Positions 11,045 through 20,989 of a DNA stretch of 64,000 bases are shown in pieces. The stretch is from positions 303,680-367,679 of the forward strand of contig NZ_PDKR01000001.1 of assembly GCF_002933345.1 (NCBI RefSeq), in the 5' to 3' direction. The translations under genes and the position numbers were made by a program. The notes beneath the pieces are model-generated. The model saw only the letters and a list, made by a program, of their open reading frames with translations. It ran no database searches and was not told the DNA's origin. Position 1 is the stretch's first letter, and every line of letters begins with the position of its first letter. This DNA is from Candidatus Pantoea edessiphila. GTDB lineage: Bacteria; Pseudomonadota; Gammaproteobacteria; Enterobacterales; Enterobacteriaceae.

Positions 11045-12325
11045 TTATTTTAATAAAGTTTTTAATACATTTATAATTTCTGACTGTAGTATATTTTTTT
11101 GTGTACCATTTCTTAAATCTTTAAGAATAACATTATTTGATTTTATTGCATCTTCACTTAATATTATTGTTAATTTTGCTCCCCATTTAATAGCACGTGT
11201 AATTTGTTTTTTTATAGTTCCTTCTCCAAAATTTGTAACTAATTTTACTTCAGGCATTACATCACGCAACTTTTCAGCTAAACACATAGCTATTATTTTC
11301 GTATTTGAACCGTAAGATATGATATAAACATCAATATCATAATTGCTTAATTGTTTAAAACAAGGATTTAATTCTTGAACTAAAAAAACCAAACGCTCTA
11401 TACCTATGGCAAAACCTACAGCTGGTGTGGAATGACCGCCTAACTGCTTAACTAGATTATCATAACGACCACCTCCGCAAATTGTACCTTGAGCACCTAG
11501 ATAATCTGTAATCCATTCAATTACTGTACGATTATAATAATCAAGTCCACGAACTAAATAATGATTAATTTCATATGAAACACCTAGATTATCAAGTAAT
11601 TTACAAAGTCCTTCAAAATGAATACGGGAATCATTATCAATATAATCAATAATTATTGGAGCATTTTTTATTAAATTTTTAACTACAGGGTTCTTACTGT
11701 CTAGTATCCTCATAGGGTTAATATACATACTACGTTTGCAATTTTCATCTAATAAGTTTTTGTTTTGTTCTAAAAATCTAATTAGTATATTACGATAATT
11801 TTCACGAGATTCAAATGATCCAAGACAGTTAATTTCAAGACGAATATGTTTATCTATCCCTAATTTTTTCCACCAACGAGTATTTAAAAGGATTAGTTCT
11901 GCATCTACATCAGGACCTTTTATACCAAATACTTCTACACCTAGTTGATGAAATTGACGATAACGTCCTTTCTGTGGACGTTCATGACGAAACATCGGAC
12001 CCATGTACCAAAGTCTTTGCTCTTGGTTATACAAAAAACCATGCTCTATTCCAGCTCTAATACATCCAGCTGTACCTTCTGGACGCAAAGTAAGTACATC
12101 ACCATTGCGATCAATCAAAGTATACATCTCTTTTTCAACTAAATCAGTAACTTTACCAATAGCTCTTTTATATAAAGACATTTGCTCTATAATTGGTAAA
12201 CGAATTTCTTTATAACCATAATTACTTAAAATTTTTTTTAATATATTTTCAATGGATTGCCATATAGCGGTATTAATAGGCAAGTAATCTTTCATACCTC
12301 TAACTGATTGAATATTTTTAATCAC
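11045..12325 (-). CDS. hisS: Histidyl-tRNA synthetase
   Basis: Class II synthetase that charges tRNA-His. Visible are motif 2 ([19 protein letters not shown]), the histidine-specific [12 protein letters not shown] and GGGRYDNL segments, and motif 3 near GFAIGIERL; an anticodon-binding domain forms the C-terminus. Length 426 against 424. The initiation codon is GTG (plus-strand CAC at 12323-12325), giving [16 protein letters not shown], and AAGGA lies upstream. An ATG two bases upstream is out of frame. It is followed by yfgM after 55 bases. Confidence 0.97.
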   Translation of the reverse strand: MIKNIQSVRGMKDYLPINTAIWQSIENILKKILSNYGYKEIRLPIIEQMSLYKRAIGKVTDLVEKEMYTLIDRNGDVLTLRPEGTAGCIRAGIEHGFLYNQEQRLWYMGPMFRHERPQKGRYRQFHQLGVEVFGIKGPDVDAELILLNTRWWKKLGIDKHIRLEINCLGSFESRENYRNILIRFLEQNKNLLDENCKRSMYINPMRILDSKNPVVKNLIKNAPIIIDYIDNDSRIHFEGLCKLLDNLGVSYEINHYLVRGLDYYNRTVIEWITDYLGAQGTICGGGRYDNLVKQLGGHSTPAVGFAIGIERLVFLVQELNPCFKQLSNYDIDVYIISYGSNTKIIAMCLAEKLRDVMPEVKLVTNFGEGTIKKQITRAIKWGAKLTIILSEDAIKSNNVILKDLRNGTQKNILQSEIINVLKTLLK

Positions 12326-12376
12326 ATTAAAAAATCCTTACTGTAAAACAGTTGTAAATTAAAATAATTTTTTGTA

Positions 12377-13477
12377 TTAAAATAAATATTTTTTATCCAT
12401 TTTTAATGCTTTATTACGGATTCTAATTTCTAATTCATTAATTATATCTTTATTATCAATTTTTTCTTTTTTGCGTAATCCATCTTCATAAAAACTACTT
12501 TTTTTCTTTGCTCCAGCTATGCCTATAGTTGATGTAATAGCTTCACCAGGTCCATTTACTACACAACCGATAATAGAAACATCTAGCGGTGTAGATATAT
12601 CATTAAGACGTTTTTCTAATTCATTAACAGTTTCTATAACGTCAAACTCTTGACGTGAACAAGTAGGACAAGCAATGAAATTAATTCCACGTGAACGAAT
12701 ATTTAGAGAATTAAGAATATCAAAACCAATTTTAACTTCTTCTACTGGATCTGCTGCTAATGAAACACGTATTGTATCGCCAATACCTTCAGAAAGAAGT
12801 ATTCCGATTCCAATAGCAGATTTAACTGTACCATTTCTTATGTTTCCTGCTTCGGTAATACCTAAATGCAACGGTTGATCTATTTGTTTTGCAAGTAAAC
12901 GATAAGAGCTGACAGCAAGAGACACATTTGATGCTTTTACACTAACTTTAAACTTATCAAAATTTAGAAGGTCTAAATAATCTATATTACGCATAGCTGA
13001 TTCCAACATTGCTTCCGGTGTTGGTACTACATATTTTTTTCTTAAATCCTTTTCCAAAGAACCAGCATTTATACCAATACGAATAGGAATGTTATTATAT
13101 TTTGCACAGTCAACAACCATACGAATTCTTTTCTCATTACCAATATTACCTGGATTAATACGTAAACAATCAGCTCCATATTCAGCAACTTTTAATGCAA
13201 TACGGTAATCAAAATGAATATCTGCTATTAATGGTAAGTCCACTTTTTTTTTTATTAATTTAAATGCTTCAACAGCATCCATATTTGGTACTGAAATTCT
13301 AATTATATCTACTCCTGCACGCTTGAGAGATTTAATTTGATTTATTGTTGAAGAAATATCAGTAGTAATAGTATTGGTCATTGATTGCACAGTTATTTGT
13401 GCTCCATCTCCAATAGGTACTTTTCCTACATAAATACGTTTTGATTTACGTCTAACAATGGGTTTTTCGTTATTCAT
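12377..13477 (-). CDS. ispG: 4-hydroxy-3-methylbut-2-enyl diphosphate synthase (flavodoxin)
   Basis: Fe-S enzyme of the non-mevalonate isoprenoid pathway, converting MEcPP to HMBPP. The 4Fe-4S cysteines are visible in [11 protein letters not shown] and in [14 protein letters not shown]-barrel segments such as [17 protein letters not shown] and [12 protein letters not shown] are near-identical to E. coli. The start at 13477 gives [12 protein letters not shown] and has GGAG six bases ahead; a start 39 bases upstream would add residues with no counterpart. Length 366 against 372. The rodZ and pilF genes found beside ispG in E. coli are gone. It needs an Fe-S cluster although isc scaffold genes are missing beside iscS. 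Confidence 0.96.
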   Translation of the reverse strand: MNNEKPIVRRKSKRIYVGKVPIGDGAQITVQSMTNTITTDISSTINQIKSLKRAGVDIIRISVPNMDAVEAFKLIKKKVDLPLIADIHFDYRIALKVAEYGADCLRINPGNIGNEKRIRMVVDCAKYNNIPIRIGINAGSLEKDLRKKYVVPTPEAMLESAMRNIDYLDLLNFDKFKVSVKASNVSLAVSSYRLLAKQIDQPLHLGITEAGNIRNGTVKSAIGIGILLSEGIGDTIRVSLAADPVEEVKIGFDILNSLNIRSRGINFIACPTCSRQEFDVIETVNELEKRLNDISTPLDVSIIGCVVNGPGEAITSTIGIAGAKKKSSFYEDGLRKKEKIDNKDIINELEIRIRNKALKMDKKYLF

Positions 13478-13649
13478 ATATTTCTCCATAATTGCTTTAT
13501 AAATAGCAACATACATACGATAAAGAAAAACAATATTAAGATAATTATCTATTTTAATTAAAATAGATAATATAAACTATTAAAGTTTTACAGTTCATTA
13601 AATTATTTATTAATTTTATTAAAATCATTAAGTATTTAATACATGATTA

Positions 13650-14750
13650 TTAATCATTTTTATCAACACAATTTTTTGAATTAGCACTTAATTGTCCACA
13701 AGCAGCTTGGATATCACTTCCACGAGTTTTACGAATGATAGTATTAAATTTATGTTCCATTAATATCTTTGCAAAGAGAGCTATACGATTATTAGAACTA
13801 CGACAATAAGATGAACCTGGAAAGGAATTACAAGGAATAAGATTTATTTTACATGGCAAATTTTTAAGTAGCTTTACTAACTCATATGCATGATAACTGT
13901 AGTCATTTACATAATTTAATAAAATATATTCAATTGTAACTACTCCTTGATTGGCATTGGATTTAGTTAAGTATCGTTTTGTCGATTCTAAAAACATCTT
14001 AATATTATATTTTTTATTTATAGGTATTATTTTATTTCTTAGGGCATCATTCGGTGCATGTAATGATATAGCAAGAGAAACATCAACCATATCTCCCAAT
14101 TTATTAAGTGCTGGTACTATACCAGAGGTTGATAAAGTTATTCGATGTTTAGAAAAACCAAATCCAAGACTATCTATCATAATAGAGATTGACCTTACCA
14201 CATTTTTTAAATTCAACAATGGCTCACCCATACCCATTATGACTATATTAGTAATTGGATGCATATCAATGAATTCTTCTCTAGATTTCAAAATATTAGA
14301 TATACATAAAATCTGACCAATAATTTCAGATGTACGTAGATTACGAATAAAACCTTGTTTTCCAGTATAACAAAATGTACACCCTAACGCACAACCAACT
14401 TGTGATGAAATACATAGTGTAGCACGATCAACATTTGGGATATAGACTGTTTCTATTATTTCATTTCTAACTTTTAGAGACCATTTGATAGTTCCATCAC
14501 AAGATTTAATTTCTTTAATTACTGTAGGTATACTTATTTCTGCAAATTTTACTAATTTTAAACGTAGCTCTTTATTAAGATTACTCATTATTGCAAAATC
14601 TTGACAGTAATGATGATAAATCCATTTCATTACTTGATCTGCATGGAATGATTTTTCTCCCAATGAAATAAAAAATTCTCTTAATTTATTCCTATTGAAA
14701 TCTAAAAGATTAACTTTTTGAATTTTTGATTGATAATCACTAGAAAACAT
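13650..14750 (-). CDS. rlmN: Dual-specificity 23S rRNA/tRNA adenine C2 methyltransferase RlmN
   Basis: Radical SAM enzyme that methylates A2503 of 23S rRNA and A37 of some tRNAs. The cluster motif is [15 protein letters not shown], the reactive methyl-carrying Cys lies in AACGQLSA, and MGMGEPLLN and SLHAPND are present. The ATG at 14750 (product [19 protein letters not shown]) has GGAG only three bases ahead; an in-frame TTG at 14786 would add twelve residues but has no ribosome site, so the start is uncertain. The C-terminus stops soon after the reactive Cys, shorter than E. coli by roughly 20 residues. Confidence 0.95.
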   Translation of the reverse strand: MFSSDYQSKIQKVNLLDFNRNKLREFFISLGEKSFHADQVMKWIYHHYCQDFAIMSNLNKELRLKLVKFAEISIPTVIKEIKSCDGTIKWSLKVRNEIIETVYIPNVDRATLCISSQVGCALGCTFCYTGKQGFIRNLRTSEIIGQILCISNILKSREEFIDMHPITNIVIMGMGEPLLNLKNVVRSISIMIDSLGFGFSKHRITLSTSGIVPALNKLGDMVDVSLAISLHAPNDALRNKIIPINKKYNIKMFLESTKRYLTKSNANQGVVTIEYILLNYVNDYSYHAYELVKLLKNLPCKINLIPCNSFPGSSYCRSSNNRIALFAKILMEHKFNTIIRKTRGSDIQAACGQLSANSKNCVDKND

Positions 14751-14919
14751 AAACTCCGATAAATTCACTATTTTATATTGTTCCAACTAGGGAATTATTA
14801 TTGCAACACATTATATTTAATAATCAAAGATTTCTATATTGTTTGTAAAAACATTATAAAACATTTAAATAAATAAGTAAAAATATTTCCTGTTAATAAT
14901 TTATATTAACTATTCTTAA

Positions 14920-15351
14920 TTAAGATTTATTAGAATATATTTCGTTGTTTTTAAAAAAATAATTAATTTCAAATAATGCTGATTCTATAGAATCAGAACC
15001 ATGGAATCCATTTTCAGTATAGTTATCGGCATAGTCAGCTCTTAAAGTACCTTTTAATGCTTTCATTGGATTAGTATCACCAATTAGAGTTCTATGAAAA
15101 TTAACTGCATTCTCGCGTTCTAAAACAGATATAATTATTGGACCAGAAATCATAAAATTAATCAAATCTTTAAAAAAAGGTTTGGATATATGTTGTTTAT
15201 AAAAACATTCAGCTTGTTGATGACTTAATTTAAGCATTTTTATGCTAATAATTTTAAAACCTTTCTTTTCAAATCGGTTAAAAATTTTACCTATTATATT
15301 TTTAGCAACTACATTTGGTTTAATAATAGAAAGAGTTTGTTCGATTGCCAT
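14920..15351 (-). CDS. ndk: Nucleoside diphosphate kinase
   Basis: Makes NTPs and dNTPs from diphosphates with ATP through a phosphohistidine. The catalytic His lies in [12 protein letters not shown], and the N-terminal [16 protein letters not shown] is characteristic. Length 143 equals E. coli. It sits directly beyond rlmN as in E. coli. Between ndk and iscS, E. coli carries pbpC, sseA and the isc assembly genes; here only 210 bases remain. Confidence 0.97.
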   Translation of the reverse strand: MAIEQTLSIIKPNVVAKNIIGKIFNRFEKKGFKIISIKMLKLSHQQAECFYKQHISKPFFKDLINFMISGPIIISVLERENAVNFHRTLIGDTNPMKALKGTLRADYADNYTENGFHGSDSIESALFEINYFFKNNEIYSNKS

Positions 15352-15561
15352 ATAAAGTTTTGTAACCCTCTTTTGATTTATGTAAAATAAGTATTAATTT
15401 TAAATTAATTTCATATAACATAACAAATTATTCAATTTTTATAATTTTTTGAAAAAATTTTATTAACTATTATAAAAGTAGTTCCTTATATAAAGGATAA
15501 GAATTTATTATATTCCATTAATTTTAGATGATATACTTTTTATTTTTAGCTAACAAGTTTT

Positions 15562-16725
15562 TCATTTATAATGATCATATTCATTTAAGCAAGTTACAGA
15601 TTTGTTTATTAACGAAATAGCATAATCAATTTCTTCTTTAGTAGTAAATCTCCCAATAGAAAATCTAAATGAACTAGATGCTAGTTCTTCGCTCAAACCT
15701 AAAGAAAGTAGTATATAAGAAGTTTTAAAATCAGTTGAAATACAGGCCGAACCAGAAGAAATAGCAAGATCTTTTAAAGCTAAAATTAAAGATTCACCAT
15801 CTATATTGTTAAAACTTACGTTCAAAATATTTGATATACTAAATTTTAAATCACCATTAATAGACACATTATCTAATTTATTTATTCCATTCCATAATCT
15901 ATCTCGTAAAAATTTTGTATGTATATTTTCTGTTTTAAGTATTTTATTTGCAATGCTATAGGCTTCACCCATTCCTACAATTTGATGTACCGGTAAAGTT
16001 CCAGATCTAATACCACGTTCATGACCGCCACCATGCATTTGAGCTTCAATCTTATTATATGGATTGTTACGAACATAAAGAGCACCAACACCTTTTGGTC
16101 CATATATTTTATGTGCTGAAAGAGACATTAAATCTATTTTTAACTTATTAAGATCAATTGGTAATTTACATACACTTTGTGCTGCATCTACATGAAATAT
16201 AATGTTATATTTATAACATAATTCTCCTATAGCAGCAATATCTTGAATAATACCAATTTCATTATTAACGTGCATAATTGAAACTAAAATAGTTTCCTTA
16301 TTTAAAGCAGATTGTAATTCATCAATAGATATAATACCTTTATTTGAACACTTTAGATAAGTTATTTTAAATCCTTTATTTTCCAGGTAATTACAGGTAT
16401 CTAAAACTGATTTATGTTCTATACTGCTGGTTATAATATGTTTACCTTTTTTTTTGAAAAATTGAGCGGTTCCTTTAATAGCTAAATTATTTGATTCAGT
16501 AGCACCAGAAGTGAAAATTATTTCTTTTGGATCCGTATTAACTACTTCTGCTATTTGACTACGAGCAATATTTATTGCTTCTTCTGCTTTCCAACCAAAC
16601 CTATGAGATCTAGAAGAAGGGTTGCCAAATATCCCATCTATAGTTAAGAAATGCATCATTTTATTAGCAACACGTAAGTCTACTGGTGTAGTTGAAGCAT
16701 AATCTAAATAAATTGGTAATTTCAT
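15562..16725 (-). CDS. iscS: Cysteine desulfurase IscS, shortened C-terminus
   Basis: PLP enzyme that takes sulfur from cysteine for Fe-S clusters, thiolated tRNA and cofactors. The PLP lysine is K206 ([10 protein letters not shown]) and the persulfide cysteine C328 (SSGSACIS), matching E. coli numbering. Length is 387 rather than 404: the protein ends LNEYDHYK, so the last 17 residues, which contact the IscU scaffold in E. coli, are gone. iscR upstream and iscU, iscA, hscB, hscA and fdx downstream are all missing. GGAG precedes the ATG. I infer that its main remaining task may be tRNA thiolation, with another system building Fe-S clusters. Confidence 0.95.
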   Translation of the reverse strand: MKLPIYLDYASTTPVDLRVANKMMHFLTIDGIFGNPSSRSHRFGWKAEEAINIARSQIAEVVNTDPKEIIFTSGATESNNLAIKGTAQFFKKKGKHIITSSIEHKSVLDTCNYLENKGFKITYLKCSNKGIISIDELQSALNKETILVSIMHVNNEIGIIQDIAAIGELCYKYNIIFHVDAAQSVCKLPIDLNKLKIDLMSLSAHKIYGPKGVGALYVRNNPYNKIEAQMHGGGHERGIRSGTLPVHQIVGMGEAYSIANKILKTENIHTKFLRDRLWNGINKLDNVSINGDLKFSISNILNVSFNNIDGESLILALKDLAISSGSACISTDFKTSYILLSLGLSEELASSSFRFSIGRFTTKEEIDYAISLINKSVTCLNEYDHYK

Positions 16726-17171
16726 TTTATAATGACTCCACTAATTGGCTACCAAATAAATAATTTTATTTCTTTAATAAAAGTTTTAACAATCGAATTT
16801 ATAATAAGATTTATTATCTCAAATAAGATTTGATTTATAAATCATTAAAATTTAATATATTTCTGTTAATTAACAACATAATGTCTAGAATAAAAATTCT
16901 ATGATATATCAAATGTTAATAATCAAAATCTAGTATTATAATGATGTATTTTTTAATTCCATATTAACTATGGTAGAATATTTTAATGTTAATTAATTTT
17001 AATTTAAACAATAATAATAAAAAAATTAATCTTAACTATATTTAAGACTACAGTTGATTAAACGTAAAAATTTAATTAAGATATTAATAATATTAAAGTT
17101 ATTTAATATAATATTTTATTTTTAAATAGTTTTCCTACCTCTCTAATTTTAATATCTAATGAGACATACTG
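16726..17171. other. Gene-free spacer at the lost iscR/trmJ position
   Basis: 446 AT-rich bases between the divergent iscS and suhB. In E. coli this interval holds iscR and trmJ. I find no open frame resembling either, no tRNA and no strong hairpin. It must carry promoters for both flanking genes, but the base composition makes individual -10/-35 calls unreliable. Confidence 0.6.
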
Positions 17172-17957
17172 ATGCATCCAATGCTGAATATTGCTATACG
17201 TGCAGCCCGAAAAGCTGGAAATTTAATTGCTAAGAATTATGAAATCGTAGGTTCTATTGAAATAAATCAAATTAATAATATTGTTATTAATAGTATAAAA
17301 AAAGAAATTGAAAATTCAATAGTTGAAATAATTCATAAAGCATATCCGCAACATACTATATTTACTGCAATAAATGGTAATGTTTATAGTAAAAATAAAG
17401 ATATAAAATGGGTTATTGAACCCTTAGATTGTATTCATAATTTTATCAAATGTTTACCTGTTTTTTCGATTTCAATAACCTTAATGATTAAGGATCGTAA
17501 TGAGATAGCTGTAGTATATGCTCCTATATTAAATGAGTTATTTACTGCCGTACGTGGTCAAGGAGCTCAACTTAATGGTTATAGGTTGCGTTGCGGCAAT
17601 GCACTTGAATTAAGCGGAACTATATTAGCTATTGGCCGCTTTGATAATACTAAACAATATAATAAAGAGTATATTAATAAAATTAATACAATATTTAATG
17701 ATAATAATATAGATTTTCGTCGTACTGGTTCAGTAGGACTAGATATGGCATATGTAGCGGCAGGACGTATAGACGGTTATTTTGAATTTGGATTAAAACC
17801 ATGGGATTTTGCTGCTGGTGAACTATTAATACGTGAATCAGGTGGTTTAATTACTGACTTTACTGGTAATAACGATTATAAAAAAACAGGAAATATTATT
17901 GCAGCTAATATCAATATATTAAAAGCATTATTACTGAATATAAGAAAAATTTTTTAA
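17172..17957 (+). CDS. suhB: SuhB, inositol-monophosphatase fold with degenerate active site; probable Nus factor
   Basis: The N-terminus MHPMLNIAIRAARKAGNLIAKNYE is almost identical to E. coli SuhB and the length is 261 against 267. In E. coli SuhB is both an inositol-1-phosphatase and a Nus factor in rRNA antitermination. The metal ligands have changed: the ITEESGE motif (E. coli Glu67) reads FTAINGN with Ala66 at that place, and WVIDPLDGTTNF reads WVIEPLDCIHNF (Asp84 to Glu83; GTT to CIH). Asp86 and PWDFAAGE remain. The region around NDFVTNVD is also lost. The intact frame with a ruined catalytic site suggests the phosphatase is gone and the RNA polymerase role is kept. Confidence 0.93.
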   Translation: MHPMLNIAIRAARKAGNLIAKNYEIVGSIEINQINNIVINSIKKEIENSIVEIIHKAYPQHTIFTAINGNVYSKNKDIKWVIEPLDCIHNFIKCLPVFSISITLMIKDRNEIAVVYAPILNELFTAVRGQGAQLNGYRLRCGNALELSGTILAIGRFDNTKQYNKEYINKINTIFNDNNIDFRRTGSVGLDMAYVAAGRIDGYFEFGLKPWDFAAGELLIRESGGLITDFTGNNDYKKTGNIIAANINILKALLLNIRKIF

Positions 17958-17962
17958 CAAAA

Positions 17963-17994
17963 AAGAAAGGCATCACATCCATGTAGCCTTTCTT
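17963..17994. terminator. Terminator hairpin between convergent suhB and the 18.0 kb membrane gene
   Basis: Stem AAGAAAGGC (17963-17971) pairs with GCCTTTCTT (17986-17994) across a 14-base loop. Read on the minus strand the stem runs straight into a T-rich stretch, a good intrinsic terminator for the membrane-protein gene; on the plus strand it follows the suhB stop by five bases. Confidence 0.75.
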
Positions 17995-18009
17995 AACTAT
18001 AAAATATTC

Positions 18010-18978
18010 TTATAGTTTTTTAAGTTGATTTCGATACCCTAACATTCCCATTACACTAGATAACACTGCTTCAATAACTAATAGACCAAAAGTAAACCAA
18101 GTGGCTTTAAAAGCTGATTCATTTATGTAGTCATTAGCATTATTATTTTCAACTGTTTTTTCATGTTTTTTAGTTTCTTGATTATTATCTTTTTTGTTTT
18201 TATCACTTAGTTCTTCATTTTGATCAACTTTTTTAACATGAACTTTGATAGTTTTCTTTGATTCCTTAGCATTTGATTCCTTAGCATTTGATTCCTTAGC
18301 ACTATCCTCCTTACTATCTTTTTTCAACCAATTAATAAAATTTACATTTGGATTGTGTAAATCGGTTCTATAGAAAGATATTTTATTATCTACTTTTGTA
18401 AATTCTTTTTGTAAATTTTGTTTTTTTAAATACGAAGTTTGATGTAATCTATATTTTAGATTGATATTAAGATTATCATCAGGTTTTTTTGTTTGATTTT
18501 CATAATATTTAGCAATATGTACAATTTGATTACCAATATTACTTTCCGTCTCTTTGAGACCATAGTTAGCAATACTTAACATAGTACTAAAAATATTACT
18601 AGCAAATGAAAATCCCAACCATAAAGTAATTAGTGTAGTTAAACTAAATACTAATAGTCCATGTAATGCTCCTTCTCGTTTTGCTAAACGTCCAGCCATG
18701 TAACTACCTATCGATATAGAAAGTATCATAGTTAAGGCAATCCAAATTAATAGACTATTATCTAAATGTTGAAAAGGATTTTGATTTTTTAATAAATTAA
18801 TTTTAGAAGTACCAATTGCAGTTCCTAATAAAGTTAAAATAATATGTAAAATCAAAGTACAGATTACACCTGTAAAAATAGCACTCCATGAGATAGAACC
18901 ATATAATGCATTGCTTGTTCTTTGTTCTGTCTCAATTTTTTCTATATTGCCATTATTATTAATTTTAGTATCAAACAT
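18010..18978 (-). CDS. Multi-pass membrane protein of unknown function with a long charged loop
   Basis: Not recognised with confidence. The start at 18978 (product MFDTKINNNGN) has AAGGAGAG six bases ahead; an upstream in-frame start would add MLQGEFI. About 322 residues. Three hydrophobic segments occur in the first 130 residues (around ISWSAIFTGVICTLILH, LLIWIALTMILSISIGS and LLVFSLTTLITLWLGF), then a 150-residue very hydrophilic Lys/Glu/Asn-rich stretch, then a last helix (WFTFGLLVIEAVLSSVMG). The conserved-looking part is LYGSISWSAIFTG and GSYMAGRLAKREGALHG, which recalls small membrane proteins of enterobacteria and pseudomonads annotated only as hypothetical. A 15-bp tandem repeat lies in the charged region. 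Confidence 0.85.
   Translation of the reverse strand: MFDTKINNNGNIEKIETEQRTSNALYGSISWSAIFTGVICTLILHIILTLLGTAIGTSKINLLKNQNPFQHLDNSLLIWIALTMILSISIGSYMAGRLAKREGALHGLLVFSLTTLITLWLGFSFASNIFSTMLSIANYGLKETESNIGNQIVHIAKYYENQTKKPDDNLNINLKYRLHQTSYLKKQNLQKEFTKVDNKISFYRTDLHNPNVNFINWLKKDSKEDSAKESNAKESNAKESKKTIKVHVKKVDQNEELSDKNKKDNNQETKKHEKTVENNNANDYINESAFKATWFTFGLLVIEAVLSSVMGMLGYRNQLKKL
18260..18302. repeat. 15-bp tandem repeat, nearly three copies, in the membrane-protein gene
   Basis: GATTCCTTAGCATTT occurs at 18260-18274 and 18275-18289, and GATTCCTTAGCA again from 18290. On the coding strand this gives AKESN AKESN AKESK inside the hydrophilic loop. The copies are identical at the DNA level, implying recent duplication or active length change. 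Confidence 0.85.
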
Positions 18979-19556
18979 AATAAACTCTCCTTGTAACAAG
19001 AAGTAAAGATAAAGATTTCTTGTTCAGTATAGTGAATATTTAATACGTATAATTTAGATTAGTCAGAGAAATACCTTTTTAAATAAAAAGGTATTAAAGA
19101 AATAACAATAGTCTAAATAAAAATCAAACAAAAATATATATAATAAATTCCAAATATAATCTGAACATATATCATTAAAAATGATAGAATAACATATTAT
19201 GTTTTTTTCTAAAAGCAAATTAATAAATAATCTTTTATAAATATATTTGTAATTAATATAATTAATTAAATTAATATTTTGATTTATATCAAATATTATC
19301 TCTATTAAAACAAATACCAAACAAATCTATATCATAGATATAATTTTTTAATTAGAATTACTATTCTAAATATTTATTAATAAATGTAAAATATTTTTAT
19401 ATAATATGAATGTAAATCTAATAAAATTTAATAATGGTAAATAATATTTATATATATAAATTTCAATAGCACATTGAAAATAATTTTTTACTTAATTTAA
19501 TAATAATCAAATAAAATTGCTAATTTTTTTATTTAATAAACCTTTATTGTTAATTA
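18979..19556. other. 578-base spacer without a supported gene
   Basis: Between the membrane-protein gene and glyA, both on the minus strand. An 85-codon open frame (19063-19320) is made of Ile, Asn, Tyr and Phe codons only expected from AT-rich noise and is not accepted. The spacer contains a perfect inverted repeat (19070-19095) about 90 bases before the membrane gene and otherwise nothing I can name. Confidence 0.6.
19070..19095. repeat. Perfect 11-bp inverted repeat upstream of the membrane-protein gene
   Basis: AATACCTTTTT (19070-19080) and AAAAAGGTATT (19085-19095) form an 11-bp stem with an AAAT loop. It lies 92 bases before the start of the minus-strand gene at 18978 and could be an operator, an mRNA leader hairpin or a leftover terminator. 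Confidence 0.6.
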
Positions 19557-20807
19557 TTATAAGTAAACAGGATAGCAACTACAAATATTCAAAACTTTTT
19601 GTTTTATATTTAGCATAATTTTTTCATCGTGTATATTGTCTAAAATATAAGCAATCCAGTTAGCTACATTAAATACATCTGCTTCTTTGAAACCACGACG
19701 TGTCACAGCTGGAGTACCAATACGAATTCCTGATGTAATAAATGGATTTTTAGGATCGTTAGGTATGGAATTTTTATTTACAGTGATATTAACATTATCT
19801 AATGCAATTTCAGCTTCTTTCCCGGTTATATTTTTATTTGTTAAATCTATTAAAAACATATGGTTAAAGGTGCTATTGGAAACAATTTTATAACCTCGAT
19901 TCATTAAAGTATTTACCATAACTTGGGAATTTTTTACTACTTGATTTTGATAATCTTTGAATTTAGGTTCCATTGCTTCTTTAAATGCAATAGCTTTAGC
20001 TGCTATAATATGCATTAATGGACCACCTTGATTGCATGGAAAAACAGAAGCATCTAATTTATTATACATAGAGTTATCCCCGTTTTTTGCAATAATAATA
20101 CCACCACGTGGACCAGCAAGGGTCTTGTGAGTAGTAGAAGAAACAACATGTGCGTATGGAACAGGATTTGGATAAATACCAGCAACCACTAATCCGGCAA
20201 CATGTGCCATATCTACAAATAAATAAGCATTAATATTGTCTGCAATTTTTCGCATTTTAGCCCAATCACATAAGCCAGAATAGCAAGAAAAACCACCAAT
20301 AATCATTTTTGGTTTATGTTCTTTTGCCAAGCAATCAATTTGATTGTAATTTATTTCTCCATTTTTATCTATTCCATAATGAATTACTTTATAAAGTTTT
20401 CCAGACAAATTAACAGATGAACCATGAGTTAAATGACCACCTTGATTAAGATTCATGCTAAGTATAGTATCCTGTGGTTTTAGTAGGGCTGTATAGACTG
20501 CAAAATTAGCTTGAGAACCAGAATGAGGCTGAACATTAGCATAATCAGCATTAAATAATTTTTTTGCCCTTGTAATAGCTAATTTTTCTATTATATCAAT
20601 ATATTGACAACCACCATAATAACGTTTTCCTGGATAACCTTCAGCATATTTATTAGTAAGCTGTGAACCTTGCACTTGCATAACATATTTGCTTGCATAA
20701 TTTTCAGAAGCAATTAATTCGATATGATTTTCTTGACGTAATTTTTCTTGTTCAATAGCTTTCCATAACTCAATATCATAATCTGAAAATTTTAATTTTT
20801 TTAACAT
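19557..20807 (-). CDS. glyA: Serine hydroxymethyltransferase
   Basis: PLP enzyme that converts serine and THF to glycine and methylene-THF, the main one-carbon source for purines and thymidylate. The PLP lysine is in [32 protein letters not shown] and [14 protein letters not shown] are near-identical to E. coli. The start at 20807 ([11 protein letters not shown]) has GGAG six bases ahead; ATGs three and twelve bases earlier lie in or too near the ribosome site. Length 416 against 417. A normally invariant VFPG(G/N)QGGPLMH segment reads [12 protein letters not shown], Gly to Cys. Confidence 0.97.
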   Translation of the reverse strand: MLKKLKFSDYDIELWKAIEQEKLRQENHIELIASENYASKYVMQVQGSQLTNKYAEGYPGKRYYGGCQYIDIIEKLAITRAKKLFNADYANVQPHSGSQANFAVYTALLKPQDTILSMNLNQGGHLTHGSSVNLSGKLYKVIHYGIDKNGEINYNQIDCLAKEHKPKMIIGGFSCYSGLCDWAKMRKIADNINAYLFVDMAHVAGLVVAGIYPNPVPYAHVVSSTTHKTLAGPRGGIIIAKNGDNSMYNKLDASVFPCNQGGPLMHIIAAKAIAFKEAMEPKFKDYQNQVVKNSQVMVNTLMNRGYKIVSNSTFNHMFLIDLTNKNITGKEAEIALDNVNITVNKNSIPNDPKNPFITSGIRIGTPAVTRRGFKEADVFNVANWIAYILDNIHDEKIMLNIKQKVLNICSCYPVYL

Positions 20808-20989
20808 CATATGCTCCATTTATCTCTTAATTTAAAAAAATAAAAAAATCAAATTTTAAAAATATTAAAGATGTGTTTATTTTATTTAAAATAATTGTAT
20901 AAAAATAGTAATAAATAAATTAAGATATTAATATTAAACATAAAATATTCAGCAATAAATGCTATTAATAATATTTTATTAAATTTCAA

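Noticed and set aside
15352..15561. Remnant of iscU or pbpC downstream of iscS
   Set aside because: Reading all frames of this 210-base spacer gave no stretch resembling these proteins.
19063..19320. 85-codon open frame on the minus strand between the membrane gene and glyA
   Set aside because: Composition is almost entirely Ile, Asn, Tyr, Phe and Leu as expected from random AT-rich sequence; no ribosome site and no family resemblance; it overlaps a perfect palindrome.
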